Below, piece after piece: positions 18,570-28,225 of a DNA stretch of 64,000 nucleotides; within the stretch, counting starts at the first letter, position 1, and each line of letters starts with the position of its first letter. The notes below the pieces were generated by a model. That model was not told where the DNA came from. It worked only from the letters and a program-made list of their open reading frames with translations, and did no database searches. Both the position numbers and the translations under genes were made by a program. Source of the DNA: Gracilariopsis chorda. Its lineage: Eukaryota > Rhodophyta > Florideophyceae > Gracilariales > Gracilariaceae. The DNA lies in contig NBIV01000055.1 in NCBI GenBank assembly GCA_003194525.1, positions 62,001-126,000 on the forward strand. Reading direction: 5' to 3'.

Positions 18570-19448
18570 ATGGACACAGAGAGTGGCTACGAAATCACGG
18601 TGCCGTACGCCCCCAATCGCAAGTTTAGCGTGTTGCTCTCCGAGGATCATAACAGAAAACCAGCCAAGAGCGCTCATCTAGAGCGCAGCATCAACACAAT
18701 ATGGCATCAGAGTCTGTCGGAGAACAGGAGCTTGTTCAACGCGTCAAAATTTCGACTGCATCATGTAAGCACGTGTGCAGACAATGTCACGCTACACCTC
18801 GGACTAACAGACTACAAAACGTACCTAGCAACACACGCAGCGCCCACACCACTCGAGAGATTCGGTGCGGAATGTATGGCATTACCTTTGGGTAACGTGG
18901 TAATCCCCATCACTCGTGATGAGCATACGTTCGTTTTGGTGAGATCTGGAAACGCGGCCGAGGGAAAGTTCAAGTGCGTGTTTCCTGGGGGACATGCTGA
19001 GCCTGATGAGATTTCGAATGTGGGGACAGCGAACTGCGCTCAAGTACGTCGAGAACTGGCTGACTCAGCGAAACGAGAACTGATGGAAGAACTGTTTGTA
19101 GAAGAGGAGATGGTGGAACGTGTGGAGGATATGTGTTTTCTGGGTATTGTAAGGAGAAGGAGTGACTGGAAATCAAGCATGATCTTCTCCGCGCGGTTGT
19201 TTTGTGACACTGCGTTTGTGGAGCAAAGGTACAGAGAGAGAAACCGACAAGAAGAGGAATCGGTGCGACTATTTAAAGTTAGGTTGGATGAGTTGGTTTC
19301 CGAGGGCATCTACGCCGTCGTGCCCAAGGGGTATGAGCCCATGCCAGAACTGGTCGGTGCAGCAGATCTGTACGTACAAAAGTGTGCTTTGTCACTGAAG
19401 TGTCAAGATAAGGCAAGTGACGTGTGGTTTGACCCGAGTGGCTTGTAA
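18570..19448 (+). CDS. Nudix hydrolase, NUDT22-like
   Basis: 292-residue protein with a Nudix fold. After the conserved strand (VVIPITRDEHTFVLVRSG) comes FPGGHAEPDE, the start of the Nudix box, then an insertion of about 13 residues, then RELADSAKRELMEELFVEEE, which supplies the RExxEE metal-binding core. The longer spacing between the G/E half and the REL/MEEL half resembles NUDT22-type enzymes (UDP-sugar hydrolases) more than MutT. The C-terminus RVTAPM-type region is replaced by YAVVPKGYEPMPELVGAADLYVQK. The substrate is not determinable. A TAAGGTTAGCGGTCTAACCCTTA block lies at the stop codon. Confidence 0.75.
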   Translation: MDTESGYEITVPYAPNRKFSVLLSEDHNRKPAKSAHLERSINTIWHQSLSENRSLFNASKFRLHHVSTCADNVTLHLGLTDYKTYLATHAAPTPLERFGAECMALPLGNVVIPITRDEHTFVLVRSGNAAEGKFKCVFPGGHAEPDEISNVGTANCAQVRRELADSAKRELMEELFVEEEMVERVEDMCFLGIVRRRSDWKSSMIFSARLFCDTAFVEQRYRERNRQEEESVRLFKVRLDELVSEGIYAVVPKGYEPMPELVGAADLYVQKCALSLKCQDKASDVWFDPSGL

Positions 19449-20160
19449 GGTTAGCGGTCTAACCCTTAGTAGTACATGCCTTGTATCTACATTGTTACCG
19501 CACCGGAGTGAAGATAACGCAGCGGTCCATGGTTATCCCACTCCATCGCTCTCGCTTGCGACTCGGGACCAATTTTGCCCCTTCTCGTGCCCCGTTGTCC
19601 GCACTCGTTTGTCAATATATAACTCATACTCATGATCATCATGATCATCATGGAGGTGTTGCTGGGCAGCAGTGTTGCATTGGAGAACGACCAAAGAACG
19701 TTTCCAAACTTTGTGGGTAAGTTGGCGGGGGAGTCTGGAAAAGCATGCATGTGCGGGACGAAAAGCTGTCAACCTGGACGGGATCGAGTGGTGACGGGTT
19801 GGGACAACTGGCATGCTGGGGTTAGTGGGGTTGTGCACCGAGACGGTACGAGCAATAAAACATTGTCCACAGGCTTTTGAGAGGGGGAACTGATCGCGTT
19901 GGCCACTAGCGTTTTGGGGAGTGGAAGGTGCCGTGTGCGCCGACAGTGAAGAGTAAGTTGCAACAGTGTTGAGAAGATATGGATTGGTAGCAAAGCTGTG
20001 ATAAGTTGGTGCTTGCAGTATGACTCGATGCTCTCCGGGTGAAACGATGGCTGTACAGTGGACAGTTCGTTTTGCATCTGTGTGGATGCGGTGTGGCGAC
20101 GCACTGAAGATGACATGTTCAGCGCCAACTCCACTCCCCACCGCCCTCACATTGTCCTTG
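19449..20160. other. Intergenic 3' of Nudix gene
   Basis: About 700 bp, no supported gene. A short ATGATCATC repeat occurs near 19630-19652. Mid-size frames on the minus strand have no domain-like content. Confidence 0.4.
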
Positions 20161-20755
20161 ATATCACCTATCACGAAGACGTAGGGACGAAAGCATGCTG
20201 TTGCAGATTTCGCAGATTATACGAGGGGGGCTTATACGCAGCATCAAATCGGCAGATGTAAACATTAATGAGCACCAACGCAACAACAGTGTCGTTGTGC
20301 GATGACGCGGCGATATGATGAAGCGAAATCTGGTACTGTATCAAACGGCGGCGCACGCTGATTCGAGGGAGACGCGGACTCTCGTCTCCAAGCAACATGT
20401 TGTGGTTTGCAACATTTGGTTGGGTTTCTGCTGTCGGAGGGAGACGCTCGTCGCTGGGGACTGTATCTCCAACTTATCTTCTCCTCCGGGTCACCTATCA
20501 CAAAGGCGCAAGGACGAAAGCGTGCTGTTGCACATTTTGCAGATTATACGAGGGGGCGCTTATACGCAGATGTAAACATTAAGGAGCACCAACGCGACGA
20601 CGTTTATGACAAAGCGACACTGGTCATGAAACAGCGGCGCGCGCTGATGCGAGGGAGACGCGGGCTCGCGGTCCCCAGGCAAGATGCTGCGGGTTGCAAG
20701 GTGCGGTTGGGTGTCTGCCGTCGGGGACGGTCGTCGCTGGGGACTTTTGTCGGCG
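20161..20755. repeat. Diverged tandem duplication, ~310-bp units
   Basis: Two direct units, about 20161-20470 and 20490-20755, share a series of words in order: TCACCTATCAC, GGACGAAAGC, GCAGATTATACGAGGGGG, CTTATACGCAG, AGATGTAAACATTAA, GAGCACCAACGC, CGAGGGAGACGCGG, GTTGGGT.TCTG and CGTCGCTGGGGACT. The first unit has a small insertion after CTTATACGCAG. Divergence is clear but alignment is continuous. It lies upstream of the kinase gene; no coding role is evident. Confidence 0.85.
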
Positions 20756-21057
20756 TGGCAGTGGGTGTTGAACGCAGGGCGCACAGGGAAACAGAAGGGC
20801 TTACCGCGCGCACCTCAGGCGCGAGCACGCGCCACGACGGGGGGCAATTCAAACGGCGCGTGGCAACGCCAGCGCCGCTGGCACTTGCGCCCCTGCTCCG
20901 CTCGTTGGTAACGGCGTGTGCCACCCCGAACTCGGACGCTTTCCACTGCGCTTAGCCAATCAGCGCTTGCCTGCTCCTAACCGTCGCCACTCGCACCCGC
21001 TCTTCACGCCCCGGTGCCGTCGTGCACCTCAACAGTGTCTATGGCCCCCCTGCACAT

Positions 21058-21077
21058 GGTACCAACGGTACCTGTAC
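21058..21077. promoter_or_regulatory. GGTACC-type motif before the kinase gene
   Basis: GGTACCAACGGTACCTGTACC lies 60-80 bp before the kinase ATG. It is a version of the recurrent TACC(A/C)(T/A)(T/C)GGTACC word. If transcription starts here, Met at 21137 is the start rather than an upstream codon at 21014. Confidence 0.4.
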
Positions 21078-21136
21078 CTTCCCTTCCTCCCCCCTCCCCA
21101 TCCCCCGCGCCACCACAGCCCCGCCGTAGCGCCGCA

Positions 21137-24100
21137 ATGACCGCTCGCGTCGGCGACTATCTCCTGCTGGAGACGCTTGGCGAAGGCGCCTTCGGCAAGG
21201 TACGTCACGCCGTTCACCATGTCACCGGCGCGCACTACGCAGTCAAGGTCATGGACAAATCGCTCATACGGCATCACAGTCTCACCGTCAACGTACGTCG
21301 CGAAATCGCTATCATGCGAGCATTAAGTCATCCCAACATCGTTGCACTACATCACGTCCTTTCCTCCCCCACAAATCTTTACGTCGTCTTGGAATTCGTG
21401 CGCGGTTCGGAATTATTCCAACTCATCGCTAACACGCCGCGCGGCTTACCTGAGCCGGCCGCACGTCGTTATTTTCAGCAGCTCGTTGATGGCGTGCTAT
21501 ACTGTCACCGACGCGGCGTCTCACATCGCGACCTCAAGCCGGAGAACCTTCTCATTGACAGCGAATCTGGCATTCTGAAGATCACTGACTTCGGTCTCAG
21601 CTCCATGAAAGGAGCCGACACCACCACAGATCTGCTCACCACCCAATGCGGCACTCCGCATTACATCGCCCCGGAGATTATATCCCGCGTGAACCCCGCC
21701 TATGACGGCCAGAAAGTTGACACCTGGGCCTGTGGCATCATTCTTTTCGCCCTTCTCGCGGGCTATCTCCCGTTTGATGAAACCGACTTGGTTTGCTTGT
21801 TTGACACTATCCGAGAGGGACACGTCCATTTCCCGCCCTGGTTCTCGTCAGCTGCAAAGGATCTTCTCTGGCGACTGTTGTGCGTTGATCCGGAAACAAG
21901 GATCTCCCTGGCAGACGTCGTCAATCACCCATGGTTTGCCGTGGACTATCAACCCCTCCAAAACCCCTCTCCAGGTCTTTCATCTTCACCCAAGCACAAA
22001 CCCCATCCTGTGCGCAGACCCCGCAAGCGAAAGCAAAAGCGTTCTTCAAACCGTGCAAGAGCCCAGAAACGAAACACTCCAAAGGCACCCTTGCTCACCC
22101 TACAACTGCCTGATCTCCAGCTTCCTGATCCCTCGCAGATTCGTCCACCGTTGCTTTCAAATGCGTCTACTACAGCGGCAGCAGCAGCCCGCAACGAGAT
22201 GATGAGGTCTGGTAGAGCCATGTCATTTTCCAAGCGCTATTCTCTCATTCGCAAGGGAATTGTTACATACGGCCCCATGCAACCACCGTACCTTTGCAAC
22301 GAGCCCCTTCCAGCCTCGTTGGGTGGAATTGAGCAAGCTAGAATGAGAGGGGTTGTTAGCACAACTGGCTCTGTTTTCTCTGCTTCCCGTGCAACTATTT
22401 TTTCGGAAGACCCTTCCGACACCGTGTCACAGTCTGCGCATGGAGCAACCGCAAGCTCTTCCGAAAACCCATCTGGAGAAGTGCAGACTGTGGGCGCTAT
22501 TCGCAGCCTGCGAGTCACAATTAGCATGTGCCGAACTGCAAGTAAATGGTACGAGTTCAGCCGTAATCTTGCCAGTCCTACTAGAGAAGCCCTTCTTCAA
22601 AAGTCTACATTGATCTCACTAAAACGTCTTCGCAATCAACTCGTGGAATGCGCTCAAAATGAGCAATATGACGAGTGTCAGCAGAGTGCCGGCAAAAAGT
22701 GTTACATGTCTTCATCTCAACGACGCGAAATGCTGAGGTTGCTTGATGTTTGGGAAACTAGAATCATACGGGACGCTAGCCCTCTTTCTAAAGACCAAGC
22801 ACAGAGTACTGGTCTTTCTGGAGAAGAGCTTCAATCGTTCCAAACATTGCTGCAGACGTGGGAGACGCAACTGGCGGGTGAGGAAATCGTGGAAGATGTT
22901 CTCATACCCGGAAGCGAAATGGTTGAGGATGAAGTTCCAAACGTGCACGTTCCCTCCCATTTCATGGAACAGAGAAACGTTTTGAATACGAAAGCCAATC
23001 CACCCCACGAAAAAGTCACTTCTGTGGACGCCTTGGACGCCTTGAACGCAGAGACATCACTTGCTTTTGGTGGGTATCGTACAAGCTCTGAACAACCAGT
23101 ACCATCACCTCAGGCGCAAAGCCCGGTATTAAAGTTATTTCCCTCGCCAGTGACGGCTAACAAAGCGAAACAAGTTCATTCGGAAGAAGGATGTCAGGAT
23201 TTGAATCTGCTTTGGAATCACGTTCTAGTTGCCAACACTTCCAAGATGGGTGAAATGCTCGAGAGTGACGTCGACTCGATTTCATCACTCGAACAAATAG
23301 CCCCGAAGAAAGCCTCTACGAACTCCGTTACGAAAGATGTCACTTTTTCTCCGGTTACGGAGTGGCGCTCACTAGAAAGCTCAGGTATGCTCGAGCACTC
23401 CAGAGGAAATGACATTGAAGCAGGTTATCCGAGGTCGAGTACGCCGAAGAAGAGAGAGCGTGAGCGCAAGACTCGCAGCAATTTGCACACTTTACAGCAT
23501 CCTCGAAGATGTTCGTCGACAGATGACAGCAGTTCAAGACCGGAGCAAGCGAGAACCTCTCACATGACTTCTTCTTTTGACTCTCAGAGAACCTCACAAG
23601 GTTGGATAAATCAGTCTCCGCGGACATCGGCTGAGAAAAAGAGAGATTCCGAGCTTGGGAAGAACAGTTTCCGTACTGTAAAGTTCTCAAGTGATCGGCA
23701 TAGAACAACCGGAAATCGTGAAAGTCTGACGAGGCTTGAAGGGTCTGAGAATAAGCACGACCAAGGAGCTCAACATCAAGTTATCCCTTGTGTATCGATT
23801 GAATCACTAGACGAGGACGAACCTCGACTCGTCCGAAGTTTTGGTCAAAGACGAATTCAAACGGATTTGACACCAGAATTAAATCCACTGAAGGTTCTGG
23901 ATACACCTTCGGGATTTACAGCACTGGCAAACAGGATTCGCGGTCGTGGGCGACGACAAACGCGTGCAAGGGCAACCATGGGTCACAGTACTTTGGCGCA
24001 CGAGACGGACAATGCCAAGCTGGTGTTCTCGGAATCGCGGGCCAATGCTCGCTGTAGTAAAGGATTACTGGCTGGTTGGTTCGGCGTCCGCAAATTTGAT

Positions 24101-24430
24101 GCTCGTTTTGAATCAAGGTACAATGCTCGTACTTGTATCCGTGAATTGAATCGCGTTATGAAACAAAGAGGGTTCTCCGTGGCTAGAAAGCCGGGAGAAA
24201 ACAGGTTACGCGTCGCAGTGGCTGGGTCTGACGGCCGGTTTGTAACAGTAACGTTTGACTTTGCAACGAAAGGGAGTGGTTGCATTGTTCGTTTTCAAAA
24301 AACCGGAGGGGAGAAGTTTAGTTCAAGGAATTTGGAGGAGAATTTAGTTTGGAGCTTCTATGATGAAGTCGTTGATGCTTTTAGAGATTCAAATGAAGGA
24401 GTAGCTGTCGTAAATGGCGATCTAGTTTAA
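21137..24430 (+). CDS. SNF1/CIPK-like Ser/Thr protein kinase with C-terminal KA1-like domain
   Basis: 1097 residues from ATG 21137. The N-terminal kinase domain (~residues 7-265) is complete: glycine loop LGEGAFGKV, catalytic Lys in YAVKVMDK, HRDLKPENLL, DFGLSS, an activation loop ending CGTPHYIAPE, and WACGIILFALLAGYLPFDE. This matches CAMK/SNF1 group kinases, particularly the CIPK/SnRK3 type. A basic Pro/Lys-rich linker and about 650 residues of Ser/Thr-rich disordered sequence follow. The last ~100 residues (FDARFESRYNARTCIRELNR, GFSVARKP, RFVTVTFDFATKGSGCIVRFQKTGG) resemble the KA1/PPI regulatory fold of AMPK-related kinases. I saw no clear NAF (calcineurin-B-like binding) motif. Far longer than usual CIPKs (about 450 residues). 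Confidence 0.88.
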   Translation: MTARVGDYLLLETLGEGAFGKVRHAVHHVTGAHYAVKVMDKSLIRHHSLTVNVRREIAIMRALSHPNIVALHHVLSSPTNLYVVLEFVRGSELFQLIANTPRGLPEPAARRYFQQLVDGVLYCHRRGVSHRDLKPENLLIDSESGILKITDFGLSSMKGADTTTDLLTTQCGTPHYIAPEIISRVNPAYDGQKVDTWACGIILFALLAGYLPFDETDLVCLFDTIREGHVHFPPWFSSAAKDLLWRLLCVDPETRISLADVVNHPWFAVDYQPLQNPSPGLSSSPKHKPHPVRRPRKRKQKRSSNRARAQKRNTPKAPLLTLQLPDLQLPDPSQIRPPLLSNASTTAAAAARNEMMRSGRAMSFSKRYSLIRKGIVTYGPMQPPYLCNEPLPASLGGIEQARMRGVVSTTGSVFSASRATIFSEDPSDTVSQSAHGATASSSENPSGEVQTVGAIRSLRVTISMCRTASKWYEFSRNLASPTREALLQKSTLISLKRLRNQLVECAQNEQYDECQQSAGKKCYMSSSQRREMLRLLDVWETRIIRDASPLSKDQAQSTGLSGEELQSFQTLLQTWETQLAGEEIVEDVLIPGSEMVEDEVPNVHVPSHFMEQRNVLNTKANPPHEKVTSVDALDALNAETSLAFGGYRTSSEQPVPSPQAQSPVLKLFPSPVTANKAKQVHSEEGCQDLNLLWNHVLVANTSKMGEMLESDVDSISSLEQIAPKKASTNSVTKDVTFSPVTEWRSLESSGMLEHSRGNDIEAGYPRSSTPKKRERERKTRSNLHTLQHPRRCSSTDDSSSRPEQARTSHMTSSFDSQRTSQGWINQSPRTSAEKKRDSELGKNSFRTVKFSSDRHRTTGNRESLTRLEGSENKHDQGAQHQVIPCVSIESLDEDEPRLVRSFGQRRIQTDLTPELNPLKVLDTPSGFTALANRIRGRGRRQTRARATMGHSTLAHETDNAKLVFSESRANARCSKGLLAGWFGVRKFDARFESRYNARTCIRELNRVMKQRGFSVARKPGENRLRVAVAGSDGRFVTVTFDFATKGSGCIVRFQKTGGEKFSSRNLEENLVWSFYDEVVDAFRDSNEGVAVVNGDLV

Positions 24431-24879
24431 TAGAATAGGGTTCAAGTTGAACTCATTTGTACAGCACTATCTAAACATAGTCTCCGGCTTCGGTTCAAAC
24501 AAAACTACAATGCTCGGTCAAAAGTTCCTGGAGATGAGGTTGCAGATGAATTGTTTATTGCGTCTCTCGTCAAAATGGTCGTTCGTGCTCAATGACATTG
24601 ATTGCTTGTGCAGCCAGCAACCGTAAAGACTTAGTTATAAAAACAAAGAACAAATTAACAACAGGTATGAGAACGTGAGTCATGTAAACATGGTATACCC
24701 AAATAGATGAATTCAATTTGGAAGGCGTTCAAGTTTGTGTTTACATGCTATAGACGGAAACCCGGATGACTACGGCAAGGTGTTGAATGATTTTGAGAAA
24801 ACTTCGCAACTTAAAGCGCACTTCGACAATATAGTGCTTCGGGTAAAACTGCCAAAGTCTCTTGCAAGGTAGGTAGGGG
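24431..24879. other. Intergenic, kinase to CAP gene
   Basis: About 450 bp, AT-richer than its surroundings, with 3' UTR and promoter sequence only. Nothing else recognised. Confidence 0.4.
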
Positions 24880-26412
24880 ATGTACACAGAAAGCAGATTT
24901 GCCCAGTTTCTCAGAATCCTCGTGTGCTCATGGGTTGTCGGCATTACGTTTGGTACTCTGCAGACCTCTGACATCTGTGTCTTAAGTCTTGAAGGAGAAC
25001 ATGTATGTGTCAAACGGAATGACATACGGGTACCATTGCTCGACCGCAGCAATGAGATTTGTTCAAAAGAAGATGAAGACTGCTGGTGTATGAAAGCAGT
25101 TGACTACACCAATGATATAAGAAGACGACACGGAAAGACGAAGATACTCCAACCAGGACCTAAGAGTCAACTTCAGAACGCAAAACGCTATGCACTGGAT
25201 CTTGGGAGAATTGGCCGTCTTGTACATCAAGACTTGACAGTCGCATCCAATGAGGTAAAGTGTAGTAGAATGATCCTCGGAGAGAACATTGCATATAACT
25301 ATGAGAATGGAGATTTTGCTTTTTCATGTGTTCAGCAGTGGGAAGCGTCACAAGGCCATCTTCAGAACATTCTCAAAGACAACATCGACGAGGTTGTGGT
25401 GGGGTTTTACAAGGATGCAAATGGGCGAGTTTATTGCGTCCAGACATTTTCTGCAATTAAGGGAGAAACGTCGTCAGAAACTCCAAAGGGTTCTGAGTGT
25501 GGTAGAGTGGGTGATTCAAGTGGCGGGAGTGCTCTTGAAGACGATACGTCTAAAAGTGAACAGCAAACGAATCCTGTTGTCAGCAATGAAGCAATGAATA
25601 ATACAAACAACCAAAAAAATGAAAGGGGTGAGAAACACGAAGACCAAAACGTGCCTAAGGAGGAGAATAGCTCTGGTTATTTAAAACAGACGAATAGTGA
25701 AGTTGAACAAAATATTTATGAACAGCACCAGTATGAAACGGATAGTACAGGTTCCGAAGAAACTCTGAAGCAAGAAACTAGTTTTTCGGAAGATGTGCAA
25801 GTTGCTGAGAACAAGAACCATGTGGATCCACTGTCTTCGGGTGACGGCACAGAAAGTGAGTTTCACATTGCCGCTGTTGAAGAAAATGAGAACACAGATA
25901 TCAGGGAAGGAATCGATGCACCAAACACATCGAACGATATGAGTACTATTCATTTGGAAGGAAGCATTTCGAACGACGACATTCTGGACGCAACAGTGCA
26001 GAATGAAGAAGATAAAAACGATGGGGCAGAGATTGCTGCCACAGAAGGTTTTGAGCATACTCTCCCTGAAAACCACAGTACCTTGAAGCCACCAGATAAG
26101 GACATGGAAGCAAAGCAAAATGGCGCAAGATCCAAAAAGAAGGCGTTCTTCGACGAAAATAAGGGTGAAGAAAGCATTGGCCATGGGGCATGTCGATGTC
26201 TTGAGGTGGGAAAGAGGTGCTGGCATTCTCTTGGAAAACTAACAGCTCATACATGTACACCTTCGCTACCAACTAAAAAGCAACCGAGCTCTTGCAAACT
26301 GAAATGTTGCAGCTATTGTCTCGCAAAACCTAAATCCAGGCGGTGCACAAACAAAGTTGTCAAAAGGTTATGTAAGAAGATGAGCAGGATCATTGATGCG
26401 AGTATGCAGTGA
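24880..26412 (+). CDS. Secreted CAP (SCP/PR-1) domain protein with acidic middle and Cys-rich tail
   Basis: 510 residues. A hydrophobic signal sequence (about residues 8-25) precedes a CAP domain: DYTNDIRRRHGKTKILQPG, LQNAKRYALDLGRIGRLVHQ, SRMILGENIAYNYENGD, CVQQWEASQGHLQNIL and VVGFYKDANGRVYCVQTF. These correspond to the conserved HG, H, GEN and QxF positions of SCP/PR-1 proteins. A ~230-residue Glu/Asn/Ser-rich acidic stretch follows. The last ~90 residues are basic and rich in cysteine (CRCLEVGKRCWHS...CKLKCCSYCLAKPKSRRC), probably a disulphide-bonded extracellular module. CAP proteins are typically secreted; its role here is unknown. Confidence 0.85.
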   Translation: MYTESRFAQFLRILVCSWVVGITFGTLQTSDICVLSLEGEHVCVKRNDIRVPLLDRSNEICSKEDEDCWCMKAVDYTNDIRRRHGKTKILQPGPKSQLQNAKRYALDLGRIGRLVHQDLTVASNEVKCSRMILGENIAYNYENGDFAFSCVQQWEASQGHLQNILKDNIDEVVVGFYKDANGRVYCVQTFSAIKGETSSETPKGSECGRVGDSSGGSALEDDTSKSEQQTNPVVSNEAMNNTNNQKNERGEKHEDQNVPKEENSSGYLKQTNSEVEQNIYEQHQYETDSTGSEETLKQETSFSEDVQVAENKNHVDPLSSGDGTESEFHIAAVEENENTDIREGIDAPNTSNDMSTIHLEGSISNDDILDATVQNEEDKNDGAEIAATEGFEHTLPENHSTLKPPDKDMEAKQNGARSKKKAFFDENKGEESIGHGACRCLEVGKRCWHSLGKLTAHTCTPSLPTKKQPSSCKLKCCSYCLAKPKSRRCTNKVVKRLCKKMSRIIDASMQ

Positions 26413-27309
26413 CTGAAACTTTAATCGTGCAGACATTGACGAATAGATCAAAGCAGTTGTTGGATTAACAGCACCAAGTAAGTATAAATGTACAGATCAC
26501 TTACGATTGCAGTTTCCAACGGATAGAATCCTAGACCGTACTGTTACACTTCACTTGTGTCTGCTCGTAGACTTACGGTGTACTGTGTGAAGTGAAATGG
26601 ATCGGTATCTCGGTTACTTCTTGCATACGTCTCCCGAGGAAGGACGCCAATGATGTCTTAGACTTCTTTAGAATGGAATGTTCAGTATATTTGATTTCGT
26701 CACAACAGGAGATCACCGTGGCGTCACTCAAGAGGTTGAAGGTTGCCACTGGAGTAGTTGATGGCCCCCAAAAGAGATCCGATCACCAGTTCATTTCGCT
26801 TCCCCAGAGGGAGGAAGACAGACGCACCGCGGGAAGGCGGACTAGCATTTAGACATTATCTAGAAATGGTGGGTCTAATGCTGGCCTTCATGATAGAGAA
26901 CACTTCTTTTTGCGGAAGTCTATGTTTTTCGGAATTAGGAGTATGATCCATAAGCGACATCACTCAAACGGCGCCTGCTTTGCCGCCTGGGGACGTGCGT
27001 TATTATGCACGTCGTGATGCGGTGAACTGCCTGTCGGGGCGATTCAGAAAGCAAATGGACTGCAACTGTTCTGTTTACGAAGCTTCTTCGACACGGCTAA
27101 TAGAGTTGGCATACCGAGACGGAATGAAGAGTTCTTTCGGCAGCATCAACCACGAAGTTTGTATCACATAGAGCTACTGTACGGCTAGTTTTTCATGAGA
27201 ACGACGGATGCCTAATCGCGAAATCATTTGACCATTTCTAGTCCCCTGGACATCTCATCATCATCCATGTTCGCTCTTGAATAGCTTGGGATTGCACACA
27301 GCACATGAC
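26413..27309. other. Intergenic, no gene recognised
   Basis: About 900 bp. Short plus-strand frames (e.g. 26592-26852 and 26980-27171) have no domain or compositional support. No repeat seen. Confidence 0.4.
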
Positions 27310-28119
27310 ATGCCTATGGGAACGTCGGACAACGTTGGCACTGGGTCCTTCACCAACTCACTATTAATTGTTTCGAATTCCAATCCGGAAGAAATCACAG
27401 ATTTCTTTCGTCAAAACTCCATTCCAATCGAGGGAAAGCGCCTACATCTTCAGACAAAGTATTTCGAAGTAGATGCAGCTTTCCTTGTGCTGTCCGTGAA
27501 TTTCATATGGGACCTCATGGAAACGCGTGCTCAGGCAGAAACCCTAGGCAGCTTTCCAGCAATTATGATTCTGTCCCTATGCTCAGAAGACGTTCCGGAG
27601 TATCAGAAGGTATGGACACGTTTAGAACACCATCTTGGAGAGGACGCGACGAAGGGCTTCGTTGTAGCTGACAGGATACTGGGAGTGGAAGAAGATCATA
27701 GGCTCGACGAATGGGCAGGATTTAATCACATCGAGTTTATTTCACAGTGTACATGCGAAGGAGTTGCGATATCGAACAAGATTCGTCAGCTACTAGAATG
27801 TGCTCCGTGGTTGTCTCCATCACCTATTAAGACGGTCCCTTTTCTCAACAACGCAAAACGAGGCAGCACCTGGGACCAAGTCCCCATTCCAGGAGAAACA
27901 ACAGCTGAAGATGGGTTCACATCGAAGTGCTCCAACGAGCCAATGCCCTCCAATGTGAACACAAACACTGAAGTCGAAACGGAGCGTTGTGGAACACCCA
28001 GCCTCTCAAGTTCAACGCGACTGCGCCGTGGTCTGGGTGATGCAGATGTATCGAATCTAGTTGCTGAGCTACTAACCCTAGCAGATTCAGATGACGATGG
28101 AATCATCACAAACAAATAA
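27310..28119 (+). CDS. Possible AAGAB/p34 (Irc6-like) adaptin-binding protein
   Basis: 269 residues from ATG 27310; the frame is open upstream, but only non-ATG codons occur there. The N-terminal ~170 residues read like a small-GTPase-like Rossmann fold without a P-loop: NSLLIVSNSNPEEITDFF, VDAAFLVLSVNF, FPAIMILSLCSEDV, then HRLDEWAGFNHIEFISQ. This resembles the L-x-E-W-x-x-x-x-G-F/I-E-x-I/V segment of AAGAB/Irc6 proteins, which act in clathrin adaptor assembly. The C-terminus ends in a short acidic DSDDDGI segment. Assignment is tentative; otherwise an unknown cytosolic protein. Confidence 0.4.
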   Translation: MPMGTSDNVGTGSFTNSLLIVSNSNPEEITDFFRQNSIPIEGKRLHLQTKYFEVDAAFLVLSVNFIWDLMETRAQAETLGSFPAIMILSLCSEDVPEYQKVWTRLEHHLGEDATKGFVVADRILGVEEDHRLDEWAGFNHIEFISQCTCEGVAISNKIRQLLECAPWLSPSPIKTVPFLNNAKRGSTWDQVPIPGETTAEDGFTSKCSNEPMPSNVNTNTEVETERCGTPSLSSSTRLRRGLGDADVSNLVAELLTLADSDDDGIITNK

Positions 28120-28174
28120 GAAATCGACGAGCATCACAGCTTAGCAGTAAGCACTATCAAAACAAGTAACCGTT

Positions 28175-28186
28175 TACCCTTGGTAC
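28175..28186. promoter_or_regulatory. TACCCTTGGTAC motif
   Basis: Exact TACCCTTGGTAC in the 105-bp space between two convergent genes, the 27310 gene and the aminotransferase. Here the motif is not upstream of any start, which weakens a pure promoter reading; it may mark an antisense or 3' signal. Confidence 0.25.
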
Positions 28187-28225
28187 TAGTTGTTCGCTAG
28201 GACGAGGAAACATGCAGGTATTTGC

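Noticed and set aside
21014..21136. Longer start for the kinase
   Set aside because: Adds a Pro/Ser-rich low-complexity stretch spanning the promoter-like motif; the ATG at 21137 directly precedes the kinase fold.
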